A stretch of 64,000 bases of DNA. It comes from Neptuniibacter sp048548695 (GTDB taxonomy: Bacteria; Pseudomonadota; Gammaproteobacteria; Pseudomonadales; Balneatricaceae). The DNA is taken from assembly GCF_048548695.1 (NCBI RefSeq), contig NZ_JBLYIF010000001.1, one strand, 5' to 3'. The position numbers and the translations under genes were made by a program. This document shows, in pieces, positions 32,737 through 41,957 of this stretch (its first letter is position 1; each line of letters opens with the position of its first letter). The notes beneath the pieces were generated by a model. That model did not search any database. It was not told the DNA's origin and worked only from the letters and a program-made list of their open reading frames with translations.

Positions 32737-35220
32737 ATGGAGCCAGAAACACCAATGAGTGACACGCCTAGACGCCTGAGTTTTCCCGAATTGCTGATTC
32801 GTATCGGGCGGGAGTCAACGTTGATTCTAGTGGTCGCAGCCAACCTGTTATTGCTGCTGGCGTTGATAGGTTATGACCCCAGAGATCCGGGCTGGTCGCA
32901 CCTCGGTTATCAGCCAGAGGTGCGCAATTTTATTGGTCCGTTTGGCGCCTGGCTGGCTGATCTGAGTATTTCTGCGTTCGGCTTGGGTGCCTATTTACTG
33001 CCGTTGCTGATCATTTATCCGGTTATGCGTTTTCTGTTACGACGTGGCGCCAGTCTCATAGAGTCGGTGCCCTACCTCGTGCTGCGTTGTGCTGGCAGTG
33101 TGGGTTTGTTACTGGCGTTTAGTGCGTTGTCGGCCACGCATTTTTCTGTAGAAGCGTTACATTACCCATTCAGTGCTGGTGGTATCTCCGGTGAAGCGCT
33201 CTCAGACTGGTTCGTTAGCTGGTTTAGCCTGACGGGTAGCTCTGTGGTGTTATTCAGTCTCTTGTTATTGAGTCTTACCCTGCTGCTGGAATTAAGCTGG
33301 GCTGAATTGTTGGAGTCCTTAGGCCGGGTTTGTCTTGAATTGCCCGAAAAGCTGACACTGCCAGCGAAGCACAAAGCGTTGAAGGCTGTGCAGGCAGAGA
33401 ATCCTGCTGAGGTATCAACGCCTCCTGTGGCCACGAAAAAAGCATCTCCCGCCAAAGTGGTACGCACCGAACCTGTAATGACGGACCACCCATTTTCTGC
33501 AGCCGTTGATGATGCGCCGCCCTGGGAAGCTGAGCCGACTGTTGCGCCTGACGTGGATGCTAAAGTATCCGTCGCAGTGTCTACAGAGCCTGAACCTGTC
33601 GATAAAGGGCATGTGAAAATTGTCCCGCTATCCGAAGCTCACAAGCCAATGCAGGACAAAGAGCTTGGGCTTGAGCCTGAGCAGAGCTCTGGCCTGAGAA
33701 AAGCACCGCGTCGGCGAATTCCACCGTTAGATCTGTTGGATCCGCCTGAACTGAATACCAATACCGGGTATTCACCTGAAGAGCTGGAGCGCTTGTCAGG
33801 GCTGCTGGAAAGCAAATTGAAAGACTTTGGTGTGATCGCGGAAGTGGTTGAGGTAAACCCAGGTCCGGTGATCACCCGATTTGAGATTCAACCGGCTCCG
33901 GGCGTGAAAGCCAGCAAGATTACAAACCTGGCCAAAGACCTTGCGCGCTCAATGGCGGTCAGCAGTGTTCGTGTGGTGGAAGTGATTGCCGGCAAGTCCG
34001 TGGTGGGGATTGAGATTCCCAATGAAACCCGACAGACCGTTCATTTAAGTGAGGTGCTGAGCTCTAAACCTTATATGTCTGCGGCGTCTAAGTTAACCCT
34101 CGGCTTGGGTAATGACATTGCCGGTAACCCGGTGGTGGCTAACTTGGCGAAAATGCCTCATTTACTGGTTGCGGGTACGACAGGTTCGGGTAAGTCGGTC
34201 GGCGTTAATGCGATGCTGTTGAGTCTGTTATTTAAAGCTACCCCGGATGAGGTACGCCTGATTCTGGTTGATCCGAAGATGTTGGAGCTTTCCATCTATG
34301 AGGGGATTCCGCATCTCTTAACCCCGGTTATTACCGATATGAAAGATGCCGCGGCCGGTTTGCGCTGGTGTGTCGGTGAGATGGAACGCCGCTATCGGTT
34401 AATGGCGAAAATGGGTGTACGTAATTTAGCTGGCTTTAATGATAAGTTGACCGAGGCGCGCAAGCAGGGTGAACCACTGCGGGACCCGCTGTGGAACCCT
34501 GAAGATTATGGTGAGCCTTTTGGCACCCCAGCACCCGAGCTGGAGCCTTTGCCTTACATCGTGGTGGTGATTGATGAGTTTGCCGACATGATGATGATTG
34601 TCGGCAAAAAGGTAGAGGAGCTTATTGCGCGTATTGCTCAGAAAGCCAGGGCGGCTGGAATTCATCTTATTCTAGCGACGCAACGTCCGTCGGTGGATGT
34701 TATCACCGGTCTGATCAAAGCCAATGTGCCAACCCGCATTGCTTTTCAAGTCTCCTCTAAAATTGACTCGCGTACTATTCTCGATCAGGGTGGAGCCGAA
34801 AACCTGCTAGGTTGGGGGGATATGCTGTATCTACCTGCCGGTGTCAGCTTACCTAATCGCGTGCATGGTGCGTTTGTTAGCGATGACGAAGTGCATCGAG
34901 TAGTCGATGCATGGAAAAAGCTCGGGGCACCACAATATATTACTGATATCACAGAACCTGACGCAGGCATTGGTGACGGGTTAGGCTCCGGTTCAGGTTC
35001 GTTATTCGATGATGAGCAGGACCCGCTGTACGATGAGGCTGTGGCCTTTGTGCTGGAAACACGCAAGGCGTCCATTTCTAGTGTGCAGCGTAAACTTAAA
35101 ATTGGCTACAACCGTGCCGCGCGTATGGTTGAAGCTATGGAGGCGGCAGGGGTGGTCAGTGAAGCTGGCACCAATGGTCAGCGCGAAGTGCTGGCGCCTG
35201 GCCCTCAGGGTGATCGTTGA
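32737..35220 (+). CDS. ftsK: DNA translocase FtsK
   Basis: About 827 residues: four N-terminal membrane helices, an acidic/proline linker (shorter than in E. coli), then the RecA-like motor with Walker A VAGTTGSGKSVG and Walker B YIVVVIDEFADMMM, and a C-terminal winged-helix gamma domain (DPLYDEAVAFVLETRKASISSVQRKLKIGYNRAARM) that reads KOPS. It pumps DNA and activates XerCD at the septum. Possible starts are 32701, 32737 and 32755; I chose ATG 32737, which follows GGAGAG. Confidence 0.95.
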   Translation: MEPETPMSDTPRRLSFPELLIRIGRESTLILVVAANLLLLLALIGYDPRDPGWSHLGYQPEVRNFIGPFGAWLADLSISAFGLGAYLLPLLIIYPVMRFLLRRGASLIESVPYLVLRCAGSVGLLLAFSALSATHFSVEALHYPFSAGGISGEALSDWFVSWFSLTGSSVVLFSLLLLSLTLLLELSWAELLESLGRVCLELPEKLTLPAKHKALKAVQAENPAEVSTPPVATKKASPAKVVRTEPVMTDHPFSAAVDDAPPWEAEPTVAPDVDAKVSVAVSTEPEPVDKGHVKIVPLSEAHKPMQDKELGLEPEQSSGLRKAPRRRIPPLDLLDPPELNTNTGYSPEELERLSGLLESKLKDFGVIAEVVEVNPGPVITRFEIQPAPGVKASKITNLAKDLARSMAVSSVRVVEVIAGKSVVGIEIPNETRQTVHLSEVLSSKPYMSAASKLTLGLGNDIAGNPVVANLAKMPHLLVAGTTGSGKSVGVNAMLLSLLFKATPDEVRLILVDPKMLELSIYEGIPHLLTPVITDMKDAAAGLRWCVGEMERRYRLMAKMGVRNLAGFNDKLTEARKQGEPLRDPLWNPEDYGEPFGTPAPELEPLPYIVVVIDEFADMMMIVGKKVEELIARIAQKARAAGIHLILATQRPSVDVITGLIKANVPTRIAFQVSSKIDSRTILDQGGAENLLGWGDMLYLPAGVSLPNRVHGAFVSDDEVHRVVDAWKKLGAPQYITDITEPDAGIGDGLGSGSGSLFDDEQDPLYDEAVAFVLETRKASISSVQRKLKIGYNRAARMVEAMEAAGVVSEAGTNGQREVLAPGPQGDR

Positions 35221-35231
35221 ATAGGGTGGTT

Positions 35232-35897
35232 ATGCGAATCTATTTATTTATAAAAAATATTATAAAACAAAAATTTATAGCTTTTTTTTGTAGCGTGGTC
35301 TTAAGTTTTTCTGGTGCAGCGTTTGCTGCTGATTCCGTAGCAGAGCTGACTGCGCTACTGCAGAGTTACGATACCTTTGCTGCGGATTTTGATCAGATCA
35401 CGGTGGCAGAAAGCGGTCGCTCGGCGCAGCAGACCAAAGGTCATATCAGTCTGGCCAAGCCTAACCTGTTCCGTTGGCAAACTATCGAGCCAGCGCCCCA
35501 GGAGATTGTGTCTGATGGGCGTTATCTTTGGATCTATGATCCAGATCTGGAGCAGGTAACACGCAAGACCGTAAATCTACAGAATAACAGTGCGCCAGCG
35601 CAGATTCTTAATGGCCAAGTGGACCAGCTGTTGCAGGAATACCAGCTTGAGCATCCGCAAGGCTCCGGAAATGATCAGCTTTTTGTGCTTACCGCGCGTG
35701 AGGCACAAGCCTCTTTCAGTATCATTCGCCTGGTCTTTCATCAGGACGTGCTGTCTGAGCTAATGCTGGAAGACACACTGGGCCAACGCACAACTATTGT
35801 ATTTAAAGGTGCCCGGCGTAATCCTGATTTGGCTGAAGAGGTATTTGCTTTCCGGGTGCCAAAAGGTGTTGACCTGATTATCGACGGAGCTGAATAA
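35232..35897 (+). CDS. lolA: Outer-membrane lipoprotein carrier protein LolA
   Basis: Periplasmic chaperone that carries lipoproteins from LolCDE to LolB. About 221 residues: an unusually long, Ile/Lys/Phe-rich signal peptide coded by a very AT-rich stretch (35235-35310), cleavage near AAFA-A, then the LolA barrel (YDTFAADFDQITV, KPNLFRWQTIEPAPQEIVSDG). A TTG at 35217 overlaps the ftsK stop, but the ATG at 35232 with AGGG upstream is likelier. ftsK-lolA-rarA-crcB-serS run on as one block. Confidence 0.92.
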   Translation: MRIYLFIKNIIKQKFIAFFCSVVLSFSGAAFAADSVAELTALLQSYDTFAADFDQITVAESGRSAQQTKGHISLAKPNLFRWQTIEPAPQEIVSDGRYLWIYDPDLEQVTRKTVNLQNNSAPAQILNGQVDQLLQEYQLEHPQGSGNDQLFVLTAREAQASFSIIRLVFHQDVLSELMLEDTLGQRTTIVFKGARRNPDLAEEVFAFRVPKGVDLIIDGAE

Positions 35898-35899
35898 GC

Positions 35900-37249
35900 G
35901 TGGACCTGTTTGCCGACCAAACGCCGGTTTATCAGCCGCTGGCAGCCAGAATGCGGCCTCGCACGTTAAATGAGTACTGTGGTCAGTCTCACCTGCTTGC
36001 TGCCAATAAGCCGTTACGGATGGCACTTGAGCAGGGCGCTATTCATTCGATGATTTTTTGGGGCCCGCCGGGTGTCGGCAAGACCACATTGGCACGTCTT
36101 ATTGCGCACCAGGTCGATGCCCAGTTTTTGACGCTGTCAGCAGTGCTGGCAGGCGTGAAGGATATTCGTATCGCCGTTGAACAGGCCAAGCAGGTGAGGG
36201 CGCAGTCTGGCCGTGGCACGGTGTTGTTTATCGACGAGGTACATCGCTTTAATAAGTCCCAGCAGGATGCTTTTCTGCCCTATATAGAAGATGGCACCGT
36301 TATTTTTATTGGGGCCACGACTGAAAACCCCTCTTTTGAGCTGAATAATGCCCTGTTGTCGCGGGCCCGCGTCTATCTGTTGCGCAGTCTCGAAGCGACC
36401 GCGATCAAATCATTGTTAAGTACGGCACTTAGCGACGCGGAGCGTGGCTTGGGGAAGCGACGTTTAGTTATGTCGGATGACATATTGGCACAATTGGCGC
36501 GGGCTGCTGATGGCGATGCGCGGCGGGCTCTGAACTTGCTGGAGATTAGTGCTGACCTGGCTGAAAAACAAACAGACGGCTCTGAAGTAGTGCCTGAGAC
36601 AGTACTGGTGGAGGTGCTGGCCGGGCAGGGACGCCGTTACGATAAACAGGGTGACCTGTTTTACGATATGATTTCAGCGTTCCATAAATCAGTACGCGGT
36701 TCATCACCGGACGGGGCGCTTTATTGGTACTGCCGCATGCTGGACGGTGGTTGTGACCCACTCTATGTCGCGCGTCGGCTGGTGGCCATTGCTTCGGAAG
36801 ATATAGGTAATGCTGATCCCCGGGCGATGCAGGTGGCTTTAGCGGCCTGGGATGCATTTGAACGGGTGGGGCCGGCTGAAGGCGAACGAGCCATTGCCCA
36901 GGCAGCCATATACTGTGCCAGTGCACCAAAGAGTAATGCAGTTTATCGGGCATTTAATCAGTGTCTTGCAGACGTAAAGCAGCAGACAGGTTATGAAGTG
37001 CCAGTACATCTCCGTAACGCCCCCACTGAGCTGATGCAGGAGCTGGGTTATGGCGCTGAATACCGTTATGCGCATGATGAGCCTGACGCTTACGCTGCCG
37101 GTGAAAGTTACCTGCCTCCTGAATTGCACCAGCAGCAATGGTATGTGCCGGAAAACCGTGGTTTGGAGCTTAAAATTAAACAGCGACTTGAGTATTTGTC
37201 ACAACTGGATGAGGCAAGCCACAAGCAGCGTTACCATTCGGATCAATAA
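35900..37249 (+). CDS. rarA: Replication-associated recombination protein RarA
   Basis: AAA+ ATPase of 449 residues, the MgsA/RarA clamp-loader-like family acting at stalled forks. Walker A WGPPGVGKT, Walker B LFIDEVHRF, sensor FIGATTENPSFELN, and a C-terminal tetramerisation domain (AIYCASAPKSNAVYRAF). GTG start two bases after lolA with GGAG upstream. Same position as in E. coli and Pseudomonas. Confidence 0.95.
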   Translation: MDLFADQTPVYQPLAARMRPRTLNEYCGQSHLLAANKPLRMALEQGAIHSMIFWGPPGVGKTTLARLIAHQVDAQFLTLSAVLAGVKDIRIAVEQAKQVRAQSGRGTVLFIDEVHRFNKSQQDAFLPYIEDGTVIFIGATTENPSFELNNALLSRARVYLLRSLEATAIKSLLSTALSDAERGLGKRRLVMSDDILAQLARAADGDARRALNLLEISADLAEKQTDGSEVVPETVLVEVLAGQGRRYDKQGDLFYDMISAFHKSVRGSSPDGALYWYCRMLDGGCDPLYVARRLVAIASEDIGNADPRAMQVALAAWDAFERVGPAEGERAIAQAAIYCASAPKSNAVYRAFNQCLADVKQQTGYEVPVHLRNAPTELMQELGYGAEYRYAHDEPDAYAAGESYLPPELHQQQWYVPENRGLELKIKQRLEYLSQLDEASHKQRYHSDQ

Positions 37250-37276
37250 CATGAAACCCATCACAGGAGCCTGTTG

Positions 37277-37648
37277 ATGCTACACGTGGTCTTTATTGCG
37301 CTTGGCGGTGCCATAGGAGCGCTCGGGCGTTACTGGGTCAGTGGTTTGTTGAATAATGCAGCCTACCGTTTGCCATACGGCACCCTGGCGTGCAATGTGG
37401 TGGGTTCGTTTCTGATGGGTGTTTTGTTTGTATTGATTCTGGAAAAGTCTCGCATCTCCCCTGAAATGCGACCCTTGCTGATGGTTGGTATGTTGGGCGC
37501 GTTAACAACTTTCTCCACTTTTTCCCTGGAAACCGTGGCCATGATGCAGGAAGGCCATGTCATGTCTGCATTGATTTATATATTATTAAGCGTTTTTCTG
37601 AGTCTGCTTGCGCTTTACGGTGGGCTTTGGGTTACTCGCTTGTTCTAA
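37277..37648 (+). CDS. crcB: Fluoride exporter CrcB/Fluc
   Basis: A 123-residue four-helix membrane protein; dual-topology dimers export fluoride. Conserved GGAIGALGRY, the pore Asn in GTLACNVVGSFLMG, and GALTTFSTFSLE. A TTG at 37274 precedes the ATG at 37277; AGGAG at 37265-37269 fits the ATG. No fluoride riboswitch visible upstream (only 27 bases between the genes). Confidence 0.93.
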   Translation: MLHVVFIALGGAIGALGRYWVSGLLNNAAYRLPYGTLACNVVGSFLMGVLFVLILEKSRISPEMRPLLMVGMLGALTTFSTFSLETVAMMQEGHVMSALIYILLSVFLSLLALYGGLWVTRLF

Positions 37649-37669
37649 TTAAAGGTACGTTAAACTCCT

Positions 37670-38944
37670 ATGCTTGATGCAAAACTGGTCCGCGCGAATC
37701 CGGAAGAAGTAGCAGCATTGCTGCTGAAAAAAGGTTATGAATTTCCTGTTGCACGTTTTACTGAGCTGGAAAATCAGCGCCGTGAAATGCAGATGACAAC
37801 AGAGAATCTGCAGAATGAGCGTAATACCCGGTCAAAATCTATTGGCAAGGCGAAAGCGGCAGGTGAAGATATTAAGCCACTGCTGGCTCAAGTTGCGGAT
37901 CTCGGTACTCAGCTGGACACAGCTAAGGCCCAGCTGGGTGAAGTTACCACGGCACTCGATGACCTGTTGTCCGGTGTGCCTAATATTCCTGATGCAGCAG
38001 TGCCTGAAGGCACCGATGAAGCAGATAATGTTGAGTTACGTCGCTGGGGCACGCCAACGGCATTTGATTTCACCCCGCTGGACCATGTTGCGCTGGGAGA
38101 AAAAAGTGGTGAGCTGGACTTTGAAACTGCTGCTAAGTTAACCGGTTCTCGGTTCTCGGTACTGACCGGCAAGCTGGCACGACTGCACCGTGCGCTGATC
38201 CAGTTCATGCTGAATACCCAGACAGAAGAACACGGTTACTGTGAAACCTATGTTCCCTACATGGTGAACGAGGACAGTCTGCGTGGTACCGGTCAGCTGC
38301 CTAAATTTGGTGAAGACCTGTTTAAAGTTCCGTTTGGTGATCGGCAGTACTACCTGATTCCAACCGCAGAAGTGCCGGTAACTAACTTTGTGCGTGATGA
38401 GATTATCGATGCTGAGCGGTTGCCGCTAAAGTTTACTGCCCATACTCCTTGCTTCCGTTCAGAGGCGGGTGCCAGTGGTAAAGACACGCGTGGCATGATC
38501 CGGCAGCATCAGTTTGAAAAAGTGGAAATGGTTCAGGTGGTTGAGCCATCCCAGTCTTGGCAGGCGCTCGAAGAGATGACTGGTCATGCGGAAGCCATTC
38601 TGCAAAAACTGAACCTGCCTTATCGAGTGGTTGCACTCTGTGGTGGTGACCTCGGCTTTAGCGCTGCGAAGACGCATGATATTGAAGTATGGCTGCCGGG
38701 TCAGGATGCCTACCGAGAAATTTCCTCTATCTCCAATATGACGGATTTCCAGGCGCGTCGTTTGTTGGCTCGCTGGCGTAATCCGGAAACAGGTAAACCT
38801 GAGCTTGTGCATACCCTCAACGGTTCCGGCCTGGCGGTTGGTCGTACGCTGCTGGCTATTATGGAAAATTACCAGACAGCTGATGGACGCATTACAGTAC
38901 CTGAAGTGCTGCTGCCTTATATGGGTGGTGTTACTGAGATTTAA
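37670..38944 (+). CDS. serS: Seryl-tRNA synthetase
   Basis: Class II synthetase of 424 residues. N-terminal long antiparallel coiled coil (residues about 30-100) that grips the tRNA-Ser arm, then motif 2 (TPCFRSEAGASGKDTRGMIRQHQFEKVEMVQ) and motif 3 (LNGSGLAVGRTLLAIMENYQ). Weak AAAGGT site 13 bases before the ATG. A GNAT gene follows after 18 bases. Confidence 0.97.
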   Translation: MLDAKLVRANPEEVAALLLKKGYEFPVARFTELENQRREMQMTTENLQNERNTRSKSIGKAKAAGEDIKPLLAQVADLGTQLDTAKAQLGEVTTALDDLLSGVPNIPDAAVPEGTDEADNVELRRWGTPTAFDFTPLDHVALGEKSGELDFETAAKLTGSRFSVLTGKLARLHRALIQFMLNTQTEEHGYCETYVPYMVNEDSLRGTGQLPKFGEDLFKVPFGDRQYYLIPTAEVPVTNFVRDEIIDAERLPLKFTAHTPCFRSEAGASGKDTRGMIRQHQFEKVEMVQVVEPSQSWQALEEMTGHAEAILQKLNLPYRVVALCGGDLGFSAAKTHDIEVWLPGQDAYREISSISNMTDFQARRLLARWRNPETGKPELVHTLNGSGLAVGRTLLAIMENYQTADGRITVPEVLLPYMGGVTEI

Positions 38945-38962
38945 AAATTAAGAGGTAGGCGG

Positions 38963-39439
38963 ATGACCGACCCTTTGCAGCTGCAATGGCATTGCCTGCC
39001 TTTTACCAAGCTCAGTAGCGTGCAGGTGCATGCCTTGCTCTCCTTGCGGCAACAGGTTTTTATTATCGAGCAGCAGTGCCTCTATGCAGATGCTGATCTG
39101 CTCGATCTTCAGTCCTATCACCTGTTTGCGCTAGCGTCTGACGGCGATCTAGTGGCCTGTGCTCGCATGATTCCGCCTGCAATCCTGTATCCCGAAGTTG
39201 TTATTGGTCGTGTGGTAACGCGGCAATATTTGCGTGGGCAGGGTATTGGCAGGTGTTTGATGGAGCAGGCATTGCTCCACGCTGATCGGTTGTTTCCTGA
39301 GGTGACTGTTCGAGTTTCAGCCCAAACCCGGTTGCAGGCCTTTTATCTTCACCTCGGGTTTGTCGCTGCAGGGCGGCCCTATGATGATGAGGGCATTGAG
39401 CACATTGATATGTTCCGGGCTAAGCAAACCGGAGTTTAA
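38963..39439 (+). CDS. GNAT acetyltransferase, ElaA family
   Basis: A 158-residue single GNAT domain. Acetyl-CoA motif RVVTRQYLRGQGIGRCLM; the N-terminus (LSLRQQVFIIEQQCLYADADLLD) and RVSAQTRLQAFYLHLGF are typical of ElaA-type enzymes. Substrate unknown. AGAGGTAGG ribosome-binding site. Its stop overlaps the convergent maf gene by 4 bases, so no terminator separates them. Confidence 0.88.
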   Translation: MTDPLQLQWHCLPFTKLSSVQVHALLSLRQQVFIIEQQCLYADADLLDLQSYHLFALASDGDLVACARMIPPAILYPEVVIGRVVTRQYLRGQGIGRCLMEQALLHADRLFPEVTVRVSAQTRLQAFYLHLGFVAAGRPYDDEGIEHIDMFRAKQTGV

Positions 39440-40014
39440 AGTACATTTACCCCCTCTGTTTCCAGCATGCGCACCAGGCGTATCAGTGGCAAACCAATCA
39501 GTGTATTGGGATCATCCCCCTCAAGCTTATCGAAAAGGGCAATGCCTAGCGCTTCAGATTTAAAGCTGCCGGCGCAGTTATAAGGTTGTTCTGTCTTGAG
39601 GTAGTTTTCGATCATACGCTCAGTCAGTTGTCTGAACTCTACATGAAATGGCACCACTTCAGTCTGTATATTGCCGCTTTGGCTGTTAAGCAGGCTGAGT
39701 CCTGTCAAAAAAGTTACCCGTTGACCGGATAAGCGTTTTAGCTGTGCTGTCGCGCGCTGGTGGTTGCCGGGTTTGCCAAGTATGTCACCATTAATTACTG
39801 CGACCTGGTCTGAGCCTATAATCAGGGCTGAGGTTTCGCTTTCTGCAATTTTGGCGGCTTTGGCTGCTGCCAGTCGCGCGACCAGTTCGGTGGGGGATTC
39901 TTGATTGAGAGGTGATTCATCGATCTCTGGCGAAATGCAACGGTAGGTAAGCTGCAGCTTATCGAGAATCTGGCGCCGAAATGGCGAGCTGGAGGCAAGA
40001 ATAATGTCAGACAT
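39436..40014 (-). CDS. Maf-like nucleotide pyrophosphatase, YceF type
   Basis: A 192-residue Maf/ITPase-fold enzyme. N-terminal ILASSSPFRRQIL is the nucleotide-binding motif, with IIGSDQVAVINGDILGKPGN and CAGSFKSEALGIALF. The YceF subgroup removes m7GTP in E. coli. It is divergent from yceD as in E. coli (maf-yceD-rpmF-plsX). Confidence 0.92.
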   Translation of the reverse strand: MSDIILASSSPFRRQILDKLQLTYRCISPEIDESPLNQESPTELVARLAAAKAAKIAESETSALIIGSDQVAVINGDILGKPGNHQRATAQLKRLSGQRVTFLTGLSLLNSQSGNIQTEVVPFHVEFRQLTERMIENYLKTEQPYNCAGSFKSEALGIALFDKLEGDDPNTLIGLPLIRLVRMLETEGVNVL

Positions 40015-40077
40015 CGGTGAATTGTTTCCTTTCTACATAGCAGCCGCAGATATTAGTAGATTTGCCCTGTAAAGTCT

Positions 40078-40106
40078 TTGACAGCAAGGGGTTCAGCCCC
40101 TAGAAT
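40078..40106 (+). promoter_or_regulatory. Near-consensus sigma-70 promoter of yceD
   Basis: TTGACA (40078-40083), 17-bp spacer, TAGAAT (40101-40106): 11 of 12 positions match consensus. The yceD ATG begins at 40116, so transcription should start within about 0-4 bases of it. Confidence 0.8.
40087..40101. promoter_or_regulatory. Inverted repeat within the yceD promoter spacer
   Basis: AGGGG-TTCAG-CCCCT, perfect 5-bp arms, lies exactly between the -35 and -10 hexamers and touches the first base of the -10. A bound protein here would block RNA polymerase. No regulator is identified. Confidence 0.4.
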
Positions 40107-40115
40107 TGCGCGCTT

Positions 40116-40637
40116 ATGTCAAACGGCCCAATACCCAAGAAAATCGACCCGCGCAAAATGGCTGAGCGGGGAGCTCAAATCTCAGCTGAGGTTGCCGTAT
40201 CGGCTATGCCTGAATTCTGCGATATGCTGGCAGATCAGGACGCTCGTATACAGGTTGAGCTGGATTTTTCGATTGATGAACAGCGCATAAGGCTGATCCA
40301 GGGGCAGGCCACCGGACAGGTGAACATGATCTGTCAACGGTGTCTTGAACCGGTAGAGATTACAGTTGCTGCGACGTTTAATCTTGGGATCGCCGCTAGT
40401 GAGGAGGCTGCCAAACAGTTACCCCGGTATTATGACCCGGTGATTGTTGAAGCCGAAGAACTCGAGCTTATTCCGCTGGTGCAGGAAGAGCTGATTCTTA
40501 GTATTCCACACGATGCATACCATGAAGACTGCTCAATTCAGACTTCGTTTGGTGAGCCCGAGACAGTGGCAACAGAAAGTAAAAAACCGAATCCATTCAG
40601 CGTGTTGGCAAATTTAAAGAAAGCCGACACCAAGTAA
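40116..40637 (+). CDS. yceD: YceD family 23S rRNA accumulation protein (DUF177)
   Basis: A 173-residue DUF177 protein needed for normal 23S rRNA accumulation in E. coli. Features: CQRC zinc-like pair (MICQRCLEPVEI), the acidic segment LELIPLVQEELILSIP, and the C-terminal KKPNPFSVLANLKK. The N-terminus (MSNGPIPKKIDPRKMAERG) matches Pseudomonas homologs, which fixes the ATG at 40116 even though there is no ribosome-binding site and the promoter lies directly before it. First gene of yceD-rpmF-plsX. Confidence 0.93.
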   Translation: MSNGPIPKKIDPRKMAERGAQISAEVAVSAMPEFCDMLADQDARIQVELDFSIDEQRIRLIQGQATGQVNMICQRCLEPVEITVAATFNLGIAASEEAAKQLPRYYDPVIVEAEELELIPLVQEELILSIPHDAYHEDCSIQTSFGEPETVATESKKPNPFSVLANLKKADTK

Positions 40638-40660
40638 TACGAATCAGGAGTTATTGACTC

Positions 40661-40843
40661 ATGGCAGTTCAGAAAAGCAAAAAGTCCCGTTCCCGTCGCG
40701 ATATGCGTCGTTCCCACGATGCACTGGGTAACCCGACTCTGTCTGTGGAAAACACTACCGGTGAAACTCACCGTCGTCACCACATCTCTGCTGACGGTTT
40801 TTACCGTGGTAAGCAGGTAATCAATAAGCAGGATGACGAATAA
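40661..40843 (+). CDS. rpmF: 50S ribosomal protein L32
   Basis: Sixty residues, Lys/Arg-rich (AVQKSKKSRSRRDMRRSHDAL, then HRRHHISADGFYRGKQVI). Lacks the Cys ligands of zinc-type L32, as in other gammaproteobacteria. AGGAG before the ATG. plsX begins two bases after the stop, the usual coupling of ribosome and lipid synthesis. Confidence 0.97.
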   Translation: MAVQKSKKSRSRRDMRRSHDALGNPTLSVENTTGETHRRHHISADGFYRGKQVINKQDDE

Positions 40844-40845
40844 GT

Positions 40846-41862
40846 TTGTCAGACCGCTACACCATTGCTGTTGATGTGATGGGCGGGGACTTCGGTCCCC
40901 GCGTTACTGTTCCCGCTTGCGTCGATGCGCTTAAGCGGCACCCCCGCCTTATCATGAAACTGGTAGGCGATAGAGATACTATCTCTCCCCTGCTGCATAA
41001 ACTTGATGCTGAACTGAGTTCTCGTCTGCAGATTATTCACGCCGATTTGACCGTCACCATGTCCGATAAGCCCAGCCAGGTGCTGCGCAACGGGCAGGAA
41101 ACCTCAATGTATAAAGCTTTGCAGTTAGTCTCCGAGCAGCAGGCAAGTGCTTGTGTCAGTGCGGGTAATACTGGTGCCTTGATGGTGCTGGGGCGGTTTA
41201 TTTTGCGCACGTTACCGGGTATTGATCGGCCAGCCATTATCTCATCGGTGCCAACTGAAACCGGACATTGTTACGTACTTGATCTGGGTGCCAATGTCGA
41301 TTGCAGTGCCGAACATCTATTGCAGTTTGCCATTATGGGCTCGGTGATGACCACTGCTGTTGATGGTGTTGGTAGCCCGACGGTTGGCTTGTTAAATATT
41401 GGCCAGGAAGAGATCAAAGGTAATGAGCAGGTCAAGCTGGCATCACGACTGATTGCAGAGCGCGGCGGGCTTAACTATATCGGTTTTGTCGAAGGCAATG
41501 ATCTCTATGCCGGCACAGCTGATGTTGTGGTATGCGATGGTTTCGTCGGCAATATTGCACTTAAAAGCAGTGAAGGGCTGGCTCGCATGATCAGCCAAAA
41601 GCTGCAATCAAGTTTTCGTCAGGGTTTATACCGGCGATTGTTGGCTTTGTTAGCTAAGCCCATTCTGGGTGAGCTTAAAGCCCTGATGGATCCGTCACGT
41701 CGCAATGGTGCCAGCCTTCTGGGTCTGCAGGGCATTGTCATCAAAAGTCACGGCGCCGCTAACCGGACCTGTTTCGGTTTTGCTCTGGATCAGGCTGTTG
41801 CCGAGATAGAGCAGGATGTGCCACGTCGTATCAGCTCTGAAATCGAACATAAACTCACCTGA
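40846..41862 (+). CDS. plsX: Phosphate acyltransferase PlsX
   Basis: Converts acyl-ACP to acyl-phosphate for phospholipid synthesis. 338 residues with AVDVMGGDFGPR near the N-terminus, CVSAGNTGALM and the LGANVDC segment. TTG start two bases after rpmF, ribosome-binding site weak. In E. coli fabH follows; here the next gene is fabD after 95 bp. Confidence 0.95.
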   Translation: MSDRYTIAVDVMGGDFGPRVTVPACVDALKRHPRLIMKLVGDRDTISPLLHKLDAELSSRLQIIHADLTVTMSDKPSQVLRNGQETSMYKALQLVSEQQASACVSAGNTGALMVLGRFILRTLPGIDRPAIISSVPTETGHCYVLDLGANVDCSAEHLLQFAIMGSVMTTAVDGVGSPTVGLLNIGQEEIKGNEQVKLASRLIAERGGLNYIGFVEGNDLYAGTADVVVCDGFVGNIALKSSEGLARMISQKLQSSFRQGLYRRLLALLAKPILGELKALMDPSRRNGASLLGLQGIVIKSHGAANRTCFGFALDQAVAEIEQDVPRRISSEIEHKLT

Positions 41863-41957
41863 GTTCAACCTGTTAATTACCCCTAGATGTTGTAAACTAC
41901 GCAGCATTCGTCAGCCCGCCAGGGCTGAATCGCCGTAACAGGAAATCAGAGGAGCTC

